A DNA stretch of 64,000 bases, from positions 13,080,926-13,144,925 of the forward strand of contig NC_048545.1 in the NCBI RefSeq assembly GCF_902806685.2, in the 5' to 3' direction. A program made the position numbers and the translations under genes. This stretch comes from Maniola hyperantus. Lineage: Eukaryota > Arthropoda > Insecta > Lepidoptera > Nymphalidae. Within the stretch, counting starts at the first letter, position 1; each line of letters opens with the position of its first letter. The notes below the pieces were generated by a model that worked only from the letters and a program-made list of their open reading frames with translations, had not been told where the DNA came from and did no database searches. Of the stretch, positions 1 through 12,200 are shown piece after piece.

Positions 1-144
1 GCGTATAAACTCATGCCCGGTGATGAGTAGATAAGACAAGATACAACACGCATACGAGAGTAAAAGAGATAGCGCTCTACAAATGTCGACCTACGATCCG
101 AGTGTCGTAGTGTTCCGTAGCTCAAAGTCTGCCTAGTCAACGCT

Positions 145-276
145 CTACAACTCTGTGTGTCGCGCCAGGATGCGTCCCTCGAGGTCGGCGTGCATCTTCT
201 CCACCTTGCGCGAGTGCTTCTTGATCATCTGCTGCTGGTCTGCGAAGTGGTCCATCTTATCCCCCGCCGCCGCCAC
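145..276 (-). CDS. LRPAP1: RAP exon 7 (C-terminus with HTEL)
   Basis: Acceptor CGGTACAG, then 43 codons and TAG. It encodes 'VAAAGDKMDHFADQQQMIKK', a basic helix with 'KKHSRKVEKMHADLEGRI', and the ending ARHTEL. The terminal four residues are a KDEL-like ER retrieval signal (HNEL in mammals). The basic residues fall where domain 3 contacts acidic receptor repeats in the known family. Confidence 0.94.
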   Translation of the reverse strand: MAAAGDKMDHFADQQQMIKKHSRKVEKMHADLEGRILARHTEL

Positions 277-3200
277 CTGTACCGTGTTGTGTGTTTGTAC
301 GAACTTAACGTGTTTTCGATTGATCAAATATTAAGAAATGACGTGATTAGACGGAAACGTTTAAGTGCGGAAACCAGCCCAGAGCGAAGAAGAAGAAGAA
401 AATGACGTGATAAAATTATTATTACTATTCATAAGCACTTTTAAAATGTTTACATGAATAAAAAAACATTCTATTCTATTCTATGTCAAAGGAAAACATG
501 ATGTAACTGACTAATCTATTAACGCACCAGAGCTCTCAAACTACTGGACGGATCGAGTTAGGCATGTACACTTGTACAGTACGCGGTAGAGAAAATAATG
601 TACATCGGGCCTTTAGTCACTCATACCTCCCTATATGACATTTTGTCGGTCTCAACGACAATGCTCTACAAATCCGCTATCTCCTTCTAAAGATCGATGT
701 ACAGTACGCGACTAAAAGTAATGTACATGGGCCTTTAGACATTTCGGCTTTGTAGAGCGTTGTCTCTGTCACTCATACCTAGATGACGTTTTGTCGGTCT
801 CAACGACAGACAATGCTCTACAAATCCGCTATCTCCTAAAGATCAATGTACATTATTTACTGCCGCGTATGTAGATGGCTGTTATGACCATAGAGCAGAA
901 ACAAAGAGGTGTTGGCCTAAGCAACTGTGCACTGTGATTTTCAACTAGGTCCTGACGTCATCACTGTGGGCGGGGCCTTAGTTAGTATGCTGTCTGCGTT
1001 CGTCAGGTTCACATATATTGAGACTCGTATTATCGGTGTGTTTTCGCGTTTTTAAGAACAAAAGGATGAAGTGTTGTGTTTTATCGTGTCAAAGTTATTC
1101 AGACAGACGTTCTGATGCTATGAATGGTATCACATTTCATTTGTAAGTAATTTTATACGTAATTATTAAAATAGTTCTAGATTATTGACATCTAGTGTGA
1201 GATAGCTGAACTATGTAGTGACATCAATATATCGATGTTAGGTCGCTAAGCGAGTAGTTTTGCTACTAACCCGCAGATGGAAAATTGAGAAGTGGGCGGC
1301 GTTCCACAACCCCTCACCCCGCAAAATGTCACTCGATATTTCATAGGGAAATCTTAATACAACATCTCCTCTTTGTTTCTGCTCTATGGTTATGACGTAG
1401 ATATCCGCTAAGAAAGGATGTTTGAAAACTCAACCCCTAAGGGTGTAAAATAGGGGTTTAAAATTTGTGTAGTCCACACGGACTAAGTTCTACATACCTA
1501 CTTCTTGAAATGCAAATAAACTATAACTTGAGGTGTGTCACAAATTACCAATGCACGCACTTTAGGGCTCGACTCAAAATGGCGTAACCTTTTTTAGTGG
1601 ATTTTAGCTGGCAAACAATATAACGAATGATCTAGCTAGTATACGAAATCGAAACAAGCATAAATAAAATTATATTAAGTACAGTACGCGGCCGAAAGTG
1701 ATGAACAACCTTTAGAATGACATTTCATCTTTGTAGAGCGTTGGTCACTCATACCCATAAGACGCTTTGTCGGTCTCAACGACCGAGACAGTGCTCTACA
1801 AATCTGCTGTCTCCTTCTAAAGATCAATGTTCATCACTTTTGGCCGCGTACGTTAAAACAAAATAAAATGGAAAACAACCTTACTATGATGCTTGTTAAA
1901 GTTGCTTACGTGGTCCGCGTGTAGTGTACGCAGCTTCAGTAGACGAGACTCGTAGTGTTTCAGCTCCACCTGGCCGAATAGAACGTCTTAAGTTATCAAA
2001 AAAGTGTGATAGCATAGTGGTTAACACAACCGTATCCTATTCTGTCAGGGGTTCGATCCCGGGCTGTGCAATTTTCGGAATTTATTTCATGTAGGACAAC
2101 TAGTGTCTCTTATGCTACACTACATCTATGACTACCACTACCGGTTCGGAAAGCAAATTCTAATGAGCGGCAAGAAACTCAGCAGTCAATCGTTTCATAA
2201 TAAATTTAAAAAAAAAACCACTCAAGTGCTAGTCGTACTCGCACACGAAGGGTTCCGTACCATCGTACAAGAAATTACACTTTTTAATTAATATATTTTT
2301 GATGTAACCACAAAAACATTGTGTTCATGGTTTTCGGATTGAGATGTCCAAACCTGTCCAAAGTCAAATACTAACAATATCATAATCATCAATATCAATA
2401 TTTAATTACCTTCAAAGATTCAAGTTCATCGACAGTGAAGTTCGCTGCAGCCGCCATTTTCCACAGACCCTGCACTTTCGGCTCTATGAACTCCTTGTTA
2501 GTGGGACCTGTAAGTATTCAAACAAAAAAAATCATACAGTGCGACACTTGAATGACAAGCTGTCATGTTGCAAAATCAGCTGTTCCTTAAATTTAAATTT
2601 AAATATATTAAAATTAACTAGAAATAAGTGAAAAAACAGTGTGAAATTATTATTATGCGGTTGTAAATACTGTAAATAACTGTGACATGCGACTATACAT
2701 AAGCGACATAACCAGAAGAAGGATTTAAACGGAGGGTGGCTGCCGAGTGTTTGAAAATAAACGGCTTAAACTTGGGGAGTATTGCTTCTATTACCTAACT
2801 TATTCTTATATTTTATGTATTTCAATGTTATTTTACATAATTAGGTTAGGTACTATACTCACTACTCTTTCTTTTCTCGAGAACATCGAGACACGTCCCT
2901 CCTCACACTAGGCAAAAACCTTTTTCCACTTACTTGACAAATAGTGGAAGTATAGTTGGAGAATAACGAATATTGCCTCAGACAATACTAACATTACACA
3001 ATACATAATAAATACTAAGTCTAATGCAAAACAATAACTTTATAAATTAATAAGTACTTAATAGTAATAAGTGATGAACTTTGCATTTCATATTGACACC
3101 TAATTTTTTACAAATTAAGTACATTATTGTGTTGTAATATTTTGGTCCAGTTAGTGTAGGTGTAGATATACCAAATAACTATAAGTATCTCACTAAGTCT

Positions 3201-6200
3201 TTAATCTTTTGTTCTTTCTTTTCTGTTTTCAAAGATCATTCCATCTTCATATCTGTAATACCTACTTTAAACTTTATTTTATTTAATTTTATTTTCCTTC
3301 ACCCACATATATTATTTGGTGTGTTTCAGAGTAGTACACATACACAATGGCACCAACAACCAGGAGGGCAGTAGCTATGGAGGAGCAAGTGAAACTAAAA
3401 AATGCCCTCCGGGAACTAAAATCACTGAAACAGCTAAATGAGCAGTTGTTGAAGGAACAAGACGACAGTGAAGCTGAGTTAAGAGCCATTATTACAAAGA
3501 ACACTCAATTGAAGGCTGAACTGGCTGACCTAAGCAATGTTCATACTATAGTACTGGAAGAACGGGACCAACTTCAGGAGGCGGTCGGCTCATTCAATCA
3601 GTGCATCCAAACATATGATGAGGCTCTTAGCAGGATTTCTATGTTGGAGAATGAATTGAGTAGAGCTCAGAAAACAATTGACGACCTTCAGTCTCAATTG
3701 CAAAGCCATGAAACAAAGGCAATAAATAATTTGTACGACGAGCTGCTCACTTCATCCCCAGACGCGCCAGGAGTGATCATAGATCTGACTTGTGACAGTC
3801 CGTGTGCTAGTAATACCAAGTCATTGCCGGAACATAACTTGGTATTTTTGAATAGCCACAACAAAATAAAAAAATATATAAAACTTAGTAAAGTAATTAG
3901 AAAAACCAAAAGTTTGATAAAATCTCAAAAAACTCATACAAAAAATATTGCATTACGAAAGGAACGTTCTCAATTATTAAATAAGCTCGATGCTTATTGC
4001 TTATCTATTACAGAACTCCGGGATAAGTATGATTTGGATGTTCAAACCTTAAATGATGAAATTTCCAAATTGACTTATTCGCTACATAATGTCACAAACC
4101 AATACGAGCTGTCACAAAAACAGATTGATGAGCAAATACTGGCAGCAGATGAATTGTTAGCATTAAGTAACTATAACATGGCTCGCTTTGAGTCATTAAC
4201 CAATAAGCATGAATGTTCTCCAAATGTACCTATTGTTCACCAAGATAGTCCTGCACCGCTCCCTGTGAAAACAGATACTTGTCCAGAGCAGTGTAGTATT
4301 GATGTTACAGAGGTTCCGTGTAGTATTGATGTTACAGAGGTTCCTTCATCTGTCAATATTAATCCCTCAGCTAAGCCAATAAAACAAACTATAATTATTT
4401 CTGACAGCTTAGGTAGAGGTCTGGGCTCCATAATGAGCTGTTGTTTAAAGCATTCAGTGATTAATAGATGTTCTCCTGGAGCTAGTTTTAACTATTTAAT
4501 TAATAACTTAAATGAAAAATCATTGGATAGTAATACAAATGTTATATTATTGTTTGGGGACAGTTTACAAGTCAAAAAACAACAGATTGTAAAATGCATT
4601 CAAAAATTATTGCTCCTACATGAGAAAACAAAATGTAAATTTGTTTTGTGTGCTTTTCCTTATTCTGGTACATTAAACAAACAACAAAATGATAAAATAC
4701 ATACTTTAAATTTGAAAATGTATAATCTCACTAAACATTATAGTGAAGCTATTTTTTATTTTGACATTAATAGTATTAAATTGACTAATAAGTTTAAATT
4801 GACCGGAGACAGTATGTATCTGCCGAAGAGATGTAAGATGCATATTGCCTCACTATTAGCACATAATTTAAATGATTCAGTTACAAGTGTTGTAACAAAC
4901 TCTTTTGACTCTTATACAAACTGTACTTCTAGTACAAATATTTATAATATTGACTCAAGTACTTCTAGTACAAATATTTATAATATTGACTCGAGTACTT
5001 CTAGTACTAATTTTTCTATTATTGACTCGAGCAATAGTGTAAGTACTATTAGGAACCCTATTGCTTGTTTAAACTAGACAGTAAGACAACGGAGGAGCCC
5101 TGTCACATGAAAAATGTACATCAAAGTATACAGAGCTTCACCGGCAAAGAATTAGAAATTGCAAGTTGTTGCAAAAAATCTAATGTTATCAATCTGGTGC
5201 ACCAAAACATTCAATGTATCAGAGGGAAAGATCTGGAAATAGAACTTTTTTTGAATAATTTCAATATTGATATTTTATGTATAACTGAGCATTGGTTAAA
5301 AAATCATGAGTATACATTCAATTTTGGTAATCACCAGGTTGGTAGTTCGTTCACCAGAACCAATGCGATTCATGGCGGCTCGTTAATTTTGCTTAGCAAA
5401 CAATTAAAATTCAAGAATCGAAATGACATAGAGAGCCTGTCTGTTGAGCGAACAATAGAACTATCCTCAGTTGAACTTGAGCAATTCATTGTTGTGTCTG
5501 TATATAGACCACCCTTGTCTAACTTTGATCTTTTTGAAAAGGTAATGGATGAAGTCTTATTCAAAATCTCAAAATCAAATAAAAAGCTGATTGTGTGCGG
5601 AGACTTTAATGTAAATATTTTGGAAAGTAGCCCTTTAAATGGCAAATTATTAAATCTTTTCAAATCCTACAACCTATCCAACATGTTTATGGAGCCTACA
5701 AGAATAACTGTAACTAGCGCCACATGTATAGACAATATTTTTACAAATATAAATCCAATTACTAAAACCATAATTAGCAAATTGGATTCGGATCATTGTG
5801 GACAGTTGATCCAGTTTGAAAATTTGAAGAAAAAAAATTCTAAACGTAGAATAACCTTTGTACCAGTAACGTCTGACCGAATTGAGAATATGAGACTAAG
5901 CCTTATAAAACACCTTCCATTTTTGTCAAATGGGTTTAGTCCTGATGAAATGTATAATACATTTTTTAATATATTCAATACTATATTTAACTCAATATTC
6001 ACCAGTAAATCGGTCTTGACTACTGATGCAAAAGTTTTTAGTGAATGGGCAACAGTAGAACTACATAAAAGTAGACAAAAACTATATGAATTGTATGCGG
6101 AGCGACAATATGATACTGGTGACGAATTCAAGCAGTACGTTCAACTGTTTTCCAAAAAGTTTAAGAGAGATTGCATTGCAGCCAAGTCAAAATATATCCA

Positions 6201-9200
6201 GGCAAAAATTAAAAACAGCTCCAATGTAGTAAAAACTACCTGGAAAATAGTTAACGAAGAAACAGGAAGAGTGACACATAAAACTTGTAATTTTGAACTA
6301 AAATATCATGACAAGTTGATTACGTCAGACCCCGAGGTTGCAACCGTTTTCGAGACCTTCTTTACAGATATTCCTGTTTCTACTACAAAATCATTGAACT
6401 CTTCAGCAGCCGCCGCTCTCTCACTATTGGAGGATAACGTGCCTGAATGTAATAAAATGTTTGAATTCAGTCACGTTAGTTGCTCTGACGTTATCAAAGC
6501 TTTTAAATTAATTAATAATAAGAAAACAAATGATCTGTGGGGCATTTCCGTTAACGTTGTGAAATCATTAATTGATATTGTTGCACCCGAGTTAGCATTA
6601 ATATTCAATAATTGTGTTGACTGTGGTGAGTTTCCAGACTTAATGAAACATAGTAAAATAATTCCATTATTTAAATCAGGTAGTACTAGTGACCCCACTA
6701 ACTTCAGACCGATATCTGTACTACCCACTTTTAGTAAAATCTTTGAAAAAATAATTTTAACTCAACTGCTTAATTTTTTCAACATTAATGATTTATTTCA
6801 CACCAAACAGTTTGGTTTTACACGGGGTCGCTCAACAACCGATGCTGGTGTTGAGTTAATACTAAATATATTTGAAGCCTGGGAGGAATCACGTGATGCG
6901 CTTGGCGTTTTATGTGATTTATCCAAGGCTTTCGACTGCGTTGATCATGAAACATTGGTCGCGAAATTGCACCATTATGGAATTAGGGGTGCAGCATTGG
7001 AATTGATGAGTTCTTACCTAAATGATAGAATACAAAGGGTAGACGTGAATGGAAAGCGATCTCCCGGATCCGTTGTAAAAATGGGGGTGCCACAAGGTTC
7101 CATCTTAGGACCTTTTCTGTTCCTTATTTACATCAATGACCTTCCTTACCTCGCTAAGGACAATTACGGGATAGTCTTGTTTGCTGATGATACATCACTT
7201 TTATTTAAAATCAATCGATACTTAACAACTTTTGATGAAGTAAACAATTCTCTCACCAAGTTAGTACAGTGGTTCGAAGCTAATAACCTGCTTCTCAACG
7301 GGAAAAAGACAAAGTGTATTAAATTCACTTTACCAAATGTTAAGCAGGTGAAAACCACTGTGCAACTTAATAATGAGGAATTAGATTTAGTGGATACCGC
7401 TATTTTTCTTGGAATAACGTTAGATGCAAAACTTCAATGGGGCTCTCATATAAATAACTTATCGAACAGACTTAGTTCTGCCGCATATGCGGTAAAAAAG
7501 ATTCGCCAGTTGACAGACATAGAAACTGCGAGACTAGTATATTTTAGTTACTTTCACAGCATTATGTCATATGGTATATTATTATGGGGTAATGCTGCTG
7601 ATATTAATTCTATTTTTGTGCTGCAGAAAAGGGCTGTTCGAGCCATATACAGTATGGGGCCACGAGAGTCGCTGAGAACTAAATTTAGGGAAGTTAAAAT
7701 TATGACAGTGCATAATCAATATATTTTTGAAAATTTACTGTACGTACATAAAAACATAAATAAATTTAAAAAAAAAGTGACTGTCATAATATAAATACTA
7801 GAAATAAAAATAAACTTGTAATTCCCGCCTCTAGGCTCAGTAAAGTTAGCAATTCATTTGCTCGTAATTCCATACGTTTCTATAATAAGCTTCCAGAAGA
7901 CATATTGGAGATGTCTCTCAACAAGTTCAAAGTTTTCATAAAACGTAAACTAATTGAAAAATCCTATTACAATGTAAAGGATTATTTAAATGATAAGCAA
8001 GCTTGGGAATGAGTTGCTTAACGACTTTGTGATAGTTCTAATAAGTTTCAATAAATTTGTAAAGTGGTGATAATAAAAAGAATACCCGGCTGAGTTTGTT
8101 GTGGGCTCTTCTCAGACCTGGGCGCGTTTGGAACCCTCGTAGCTTTAGTTTTAAGTTTGCGTTATAATTATCACCACTATATTATCTTACAAATCTAACA
8201 CTATACCAGACAATCAATAAGAGTAATTTATTACCTATTTTGAATAAATCATTTGACTTTGACTTTGACATTGACAGGGGGGCGCTATTGGAGAACAAAG
8301 GCTTAGACTATTCGAACAAGAACAAAGGGGACACTTGACGGCAACGTTAGTTCCAATTTTCTCCACGCGCCAAGATAGCCTTGCCGCACTGTTCATCAAA
8401 TGATTTTTGACGTCTATGACATTTAAATGCTTGACCTGTGGCCCTACCGCGGTTGTTTAACAGCTACAATGTCACGATCGCAATCATCTCTGATTGGTTA
8501 ATGCTCGCTCACTATTGGCTACAATGCATTGTTGCAACAAGAATCGCACAAATTCAGCCAATCAGAGCAATTGAGATTGTGATAATAATTGATGCAGGTT
8601 TTAGACAATCGCCCTGCTGATATTCCTGATAATGATAAGACCAAGACGAAAATATGCTAGCCTTGAGGTGGTATCACATGTTACCCACATGGCTAAAGCT
8701 TACCAACATATCTGATCAGATCATATTTAATAAATAATATGAGCGGTGATAGCCTAGTGGTTAGGACGTCCGCATTCTAATTGGCACGCACCTCTAACTT
8801 TTCAGAGTTATTTGCGTTTTAAGTAATTAAATATCCTTGCTTTAACGGTGAAGCAAAGTTGGCTTTGTCCAGGTAGTCTTTGCCTAAGTTCTCTATACCA
8901 ACCTTTGGCAGCGATCCTCTGCAGTCGATCATACCCATGGCGTAGACTCCTGTGCTTCTCTCGGACCAAGTTGGCTTTGTCCAGTAGTCTTTGCCTAAGT
9001 TCTCTATACCAACCTTTGGCAGCGATCCTCTGCAGTCGATCATACCCGTCGCGCAGACTCCTGTGCTTCTCTCGCACCAAGTTGGCTTTGTCCAGGTAGT
9101 CTTTGCCTAAGTTCTCTATACCAACCTTTGGCAGCGATCCTCTGCAGTCGATCATACCCGTCGCGCAGACTCCTGTGCTTCTCTCGCACCAAGTTGGCTT

Positions 9201-12200
9201 TGTCCAGGTAGTCTTTGCCTAAGTTCTCTCCATTGTCCTTCTCCAGGTTTATTTCATTGAACTTATCCAATTCCTCATCGTTTACTGCATCTGGGAAATA
9301 ATCAGTACCCATATTACAAATACGAAAGTGTGTTTGTTTGTTGGTATGTTGGTTTGTCCTTCAATTACGTCGCAACGGATCGACGTGATAGTTAAAGACC
9401 TGGAAAGTGACATAGGCTACTTTCATCCCGGAAAATCAAAGAGTTCCCACGGGATTTTTAAAAACCGAAATCCACGCGTACGAAGTCGCGGGCATCAGCT
9501 AGTACAAGTAAAAAAATAGGTCAACTTCAAAAATAAACATTACAACATCGTGATCCACTGAATCTGTTAAAGCAATTGACTCAATTTGACGATGCTAAAA
9601 CACGCGCACAATTCTATTATGATTTTTTTATCGATTTTTAAATGGAGCCTGTCTTTTATAATATTATAGTGGATCCCTGATCCTCTCGGACCATACTATC
9701 GTCGACAATATACACGGTGAAATTTTAGTGGTTGTCTTCCCGCGGCAGAACGATTTGCCCTCAGTAGTACTATCGAACTTTTGAGTTAAACTTAAAAAAT
9801 AAAAATGTTTTTGTTTTGAAATAATTAAAAAAAAAAACGACAACTCGAAACTGTGAGAAACAATAGTAACGCCCTAGAAGTAACGTGAATAGCAGGAAGG
9901 TACATCCACTCGAACCGCGCTGCCAATAAAGTGAAAAAGTTTAGAGCAAAATAAGCTCTCGCGCTTAGTGATACGACATAAACTAGCATGCACGCACGCG
10001 GTATCACTATTGGTTCAAGGTCTCATTCGATTTTTGTTTTTCTCGATTGTAAATTTGACATTTTTGACTCAAATATTTTTTTATATTTATAAATCGATTG
10101 TAATACCACGACAAAATCATTTCGCTTCGGGAAAACAACCATCAAAATTTCAGCATGTATATTATAGTATGGCAGGTCAGACTCGTTGCGATTCGCTCGC
10201 CCGTGGAGATGGCACCCTTTTCTCAAGTAATATTTCAAGTTGCACTAAAGAAGTTTTTTACTTCAAAAATAAGTTTACAGCTTTAAAAAGACCTACTCTT
10301 ATAGCCATCCTTGGAGCCAGCCTCCATGTTGACCAGCAGGTCATAGTACTGGTCTATCTTGTCCTGGTGGTGCGTGAACTCCTCGCGCAGCGCTGCCAGC
10401 TCCTCGCTGGTGAAGCCTGACGCCTCGGCCTTGGCCCATAGCATGTTGAGCTTCTTGTCTTTGAACAGACTCTTGTTTATATAATCCTCCATGGCTTCAT
10501 TGTAGGCCTGTCAAAAAATTTATTAAGTACTAGCTTATGCTCGTAACTTCGTCCGCGTGGACTACACAAATTTCAAACCCTTATTTCATCCCCTTAGGGG
10601 TTGAATTTTCAAAAATCCTTTCTTAGCTGATACCTACGTCATAATATCTATCTGCATGCCAATTTTTAGCCCGATCCATCCAGTAGTTTGAGCTGTTCAT
10701 CAAAAGGTGACTGACTGACTGACTGATCTATCAACAGATCAGTCAGTCAGTCAGTCAGATGATAGGCCAGCCAACAGCCCAAATGGAGCTCCAAAAAATG
10801 ATCACTAAAAAAATCACGTTAATCCGTTGCTATGTTGCGACGTGATTGAAGGACAAACCAAAAAAAAATACACTTTTTCGCATTTATAATATGGAATGGT
10901 ATGGAACAGTCTTATTACGACTGTCATTATCAGGTAATTAAAACATGTCAATGACACTGAAAGACTTGTACAAGGTTTATCTCAATTCATTATCTGAATA
11001 ATTGTCTCTCATATTTCAATGAACATTGCAACTAATCCAAATTATTGTATGAATGTTACACTTCATTCTCGTGTCAACATTTTCAAATATGTATGTACTA
11101 TTTAAAATCTGTGATAGCGAAGTGGTTAGGACGTCAACCTTCTAATCGGAGGTCGGGGGTTCGATCCCGGAGTTCTCCATAATGTTCTCAAAGGTGTGTG
11201 AAGTCTACCAATCCGCACATGGCCAGCATGGTAGACTATGCTCGGTAGGAAAGGCATTCTGAACCAGTGGTAGATGCATCCGACTATTCATAAGTACTTG
11301 TAAAAGTTTATACGAATAAAAAAGATTTTTATTTATTTATTTATTATTTATGGCCAAAACCCTTCTCACTCTGAGAGGAGACCCGTTCTCTGTAGTGAGC
11401 CGGCGATGGGTTGATCATGATGATGAAGATGTACTATTATTCAGGTTCATTAAATTTTAATTCAGTGGACCCTTCTTACACGCTTCTCCATATGAACAGA
11501 AAATAAACTTACAGGTTCCTGTTTCTGTCTGCCCACAGATGCATCCTCAAAATGTTCCCGCAGGCCGTAGTTGGTCATAATATTGGTTAGCTTGCGCCGC
11601 AGGTCGGCTTCTCTCAGGCCCTCCTTATCTCCCCCCTCGCTCTTCACCCTCTTGTACGTAATCTCCTCCTTGTCTTGAATCATCAGGTCACTGTACAGTG
11701 ACTTTAACTTTGGCTCTGTTAGTCTCTGTAAATCAGATAACACGTTAGCTGCTAAGCAGAATTGGATGTCGTTATGCAAAATGAGTTGAACTCACAAAAT
11801 ATCACTTTAAGCTATGGTCATTAACAGTATATTTTCACATCAATATACTGAATATACAATATTATATTGAAAGAATATTATGATACAGAGAGAAAATGAA
11901 TATACTTAACCATTTTAACTAAATATCAAATCAAAGTTTCTAAAACTTTAATTTTATCAAAATAAGTATGTGTGGGTTGGGTCTATTTTCCATAGCTACC
12001 CAATTTCAGATTGTACTTTATATACTGTACTGAACATATGACTTATGAGTTGTACAAAATCTGGCAAAATCTACCTAATATCTTAACTAAAATGACAGAT
12101 CAAAAAAATAATGCCTTTTTCATAATTATTCTCCCTGCAGAAAAGGATAGCACTTGATTTAGATCTGTCAATTAGTTCATAGATTCTGTTTACCAGAATT

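Larger units (their letters stand above)
2558..8270 (+). mobile_element. Non-LTR retrotransposon, about 5.7 kb, near full length
   Basis: The limits come from the interrupted MITE: its sequence stops at 2557 and resumes at 8271. Inside are about 790 bases of 5' leader, ORF1, ORF2, a 3' leader of about 250 bases, then 'gaataaatcatttgac' and a short (TTTGAC)n tail in place of poly(A). A candidate 5-bp target duplication TGACA is confounded by the tail. ORF1 with an SGNH-like domain and ORF2 with an APE endonuclease and RT place it with CR1/Jockey-group elements. The exact clade would need a tree. It sits in RAP intron 4 on the opposite strand to the gene. Confidence 0.88.

Noticed and set aside
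2004..2090. Additional RAP exon in intron 5
   Set aside because: Sequence is a SINE head; the RAP reading is already complete and in phase without it.
3289..3909. Minus-strand open frames opposite ORF1
   Set aside because: Shadows of the retrotransposon coding strand with no domain or start context.
5370..7358. Several minus-strand open frames opposite ORF2
   Set aside because: Shadows of the endonuclease/RT reading frame.
8438..8620. Open frames of about 60-90 residues (such as VALPRLFDSYN...) shared by several loci
   Set aside because: They lie in both orientations only where the 180-bp MITE occurs; conservation is of DNA, and the frames start and stop with the element.
8808..9312. A separate small gene made of repeated 'DRLQRIAAKG' segments
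   Set aside because: These are copies of RAP exon 4 with its donor; frames shift between units and no start or acceptor supports a gene.
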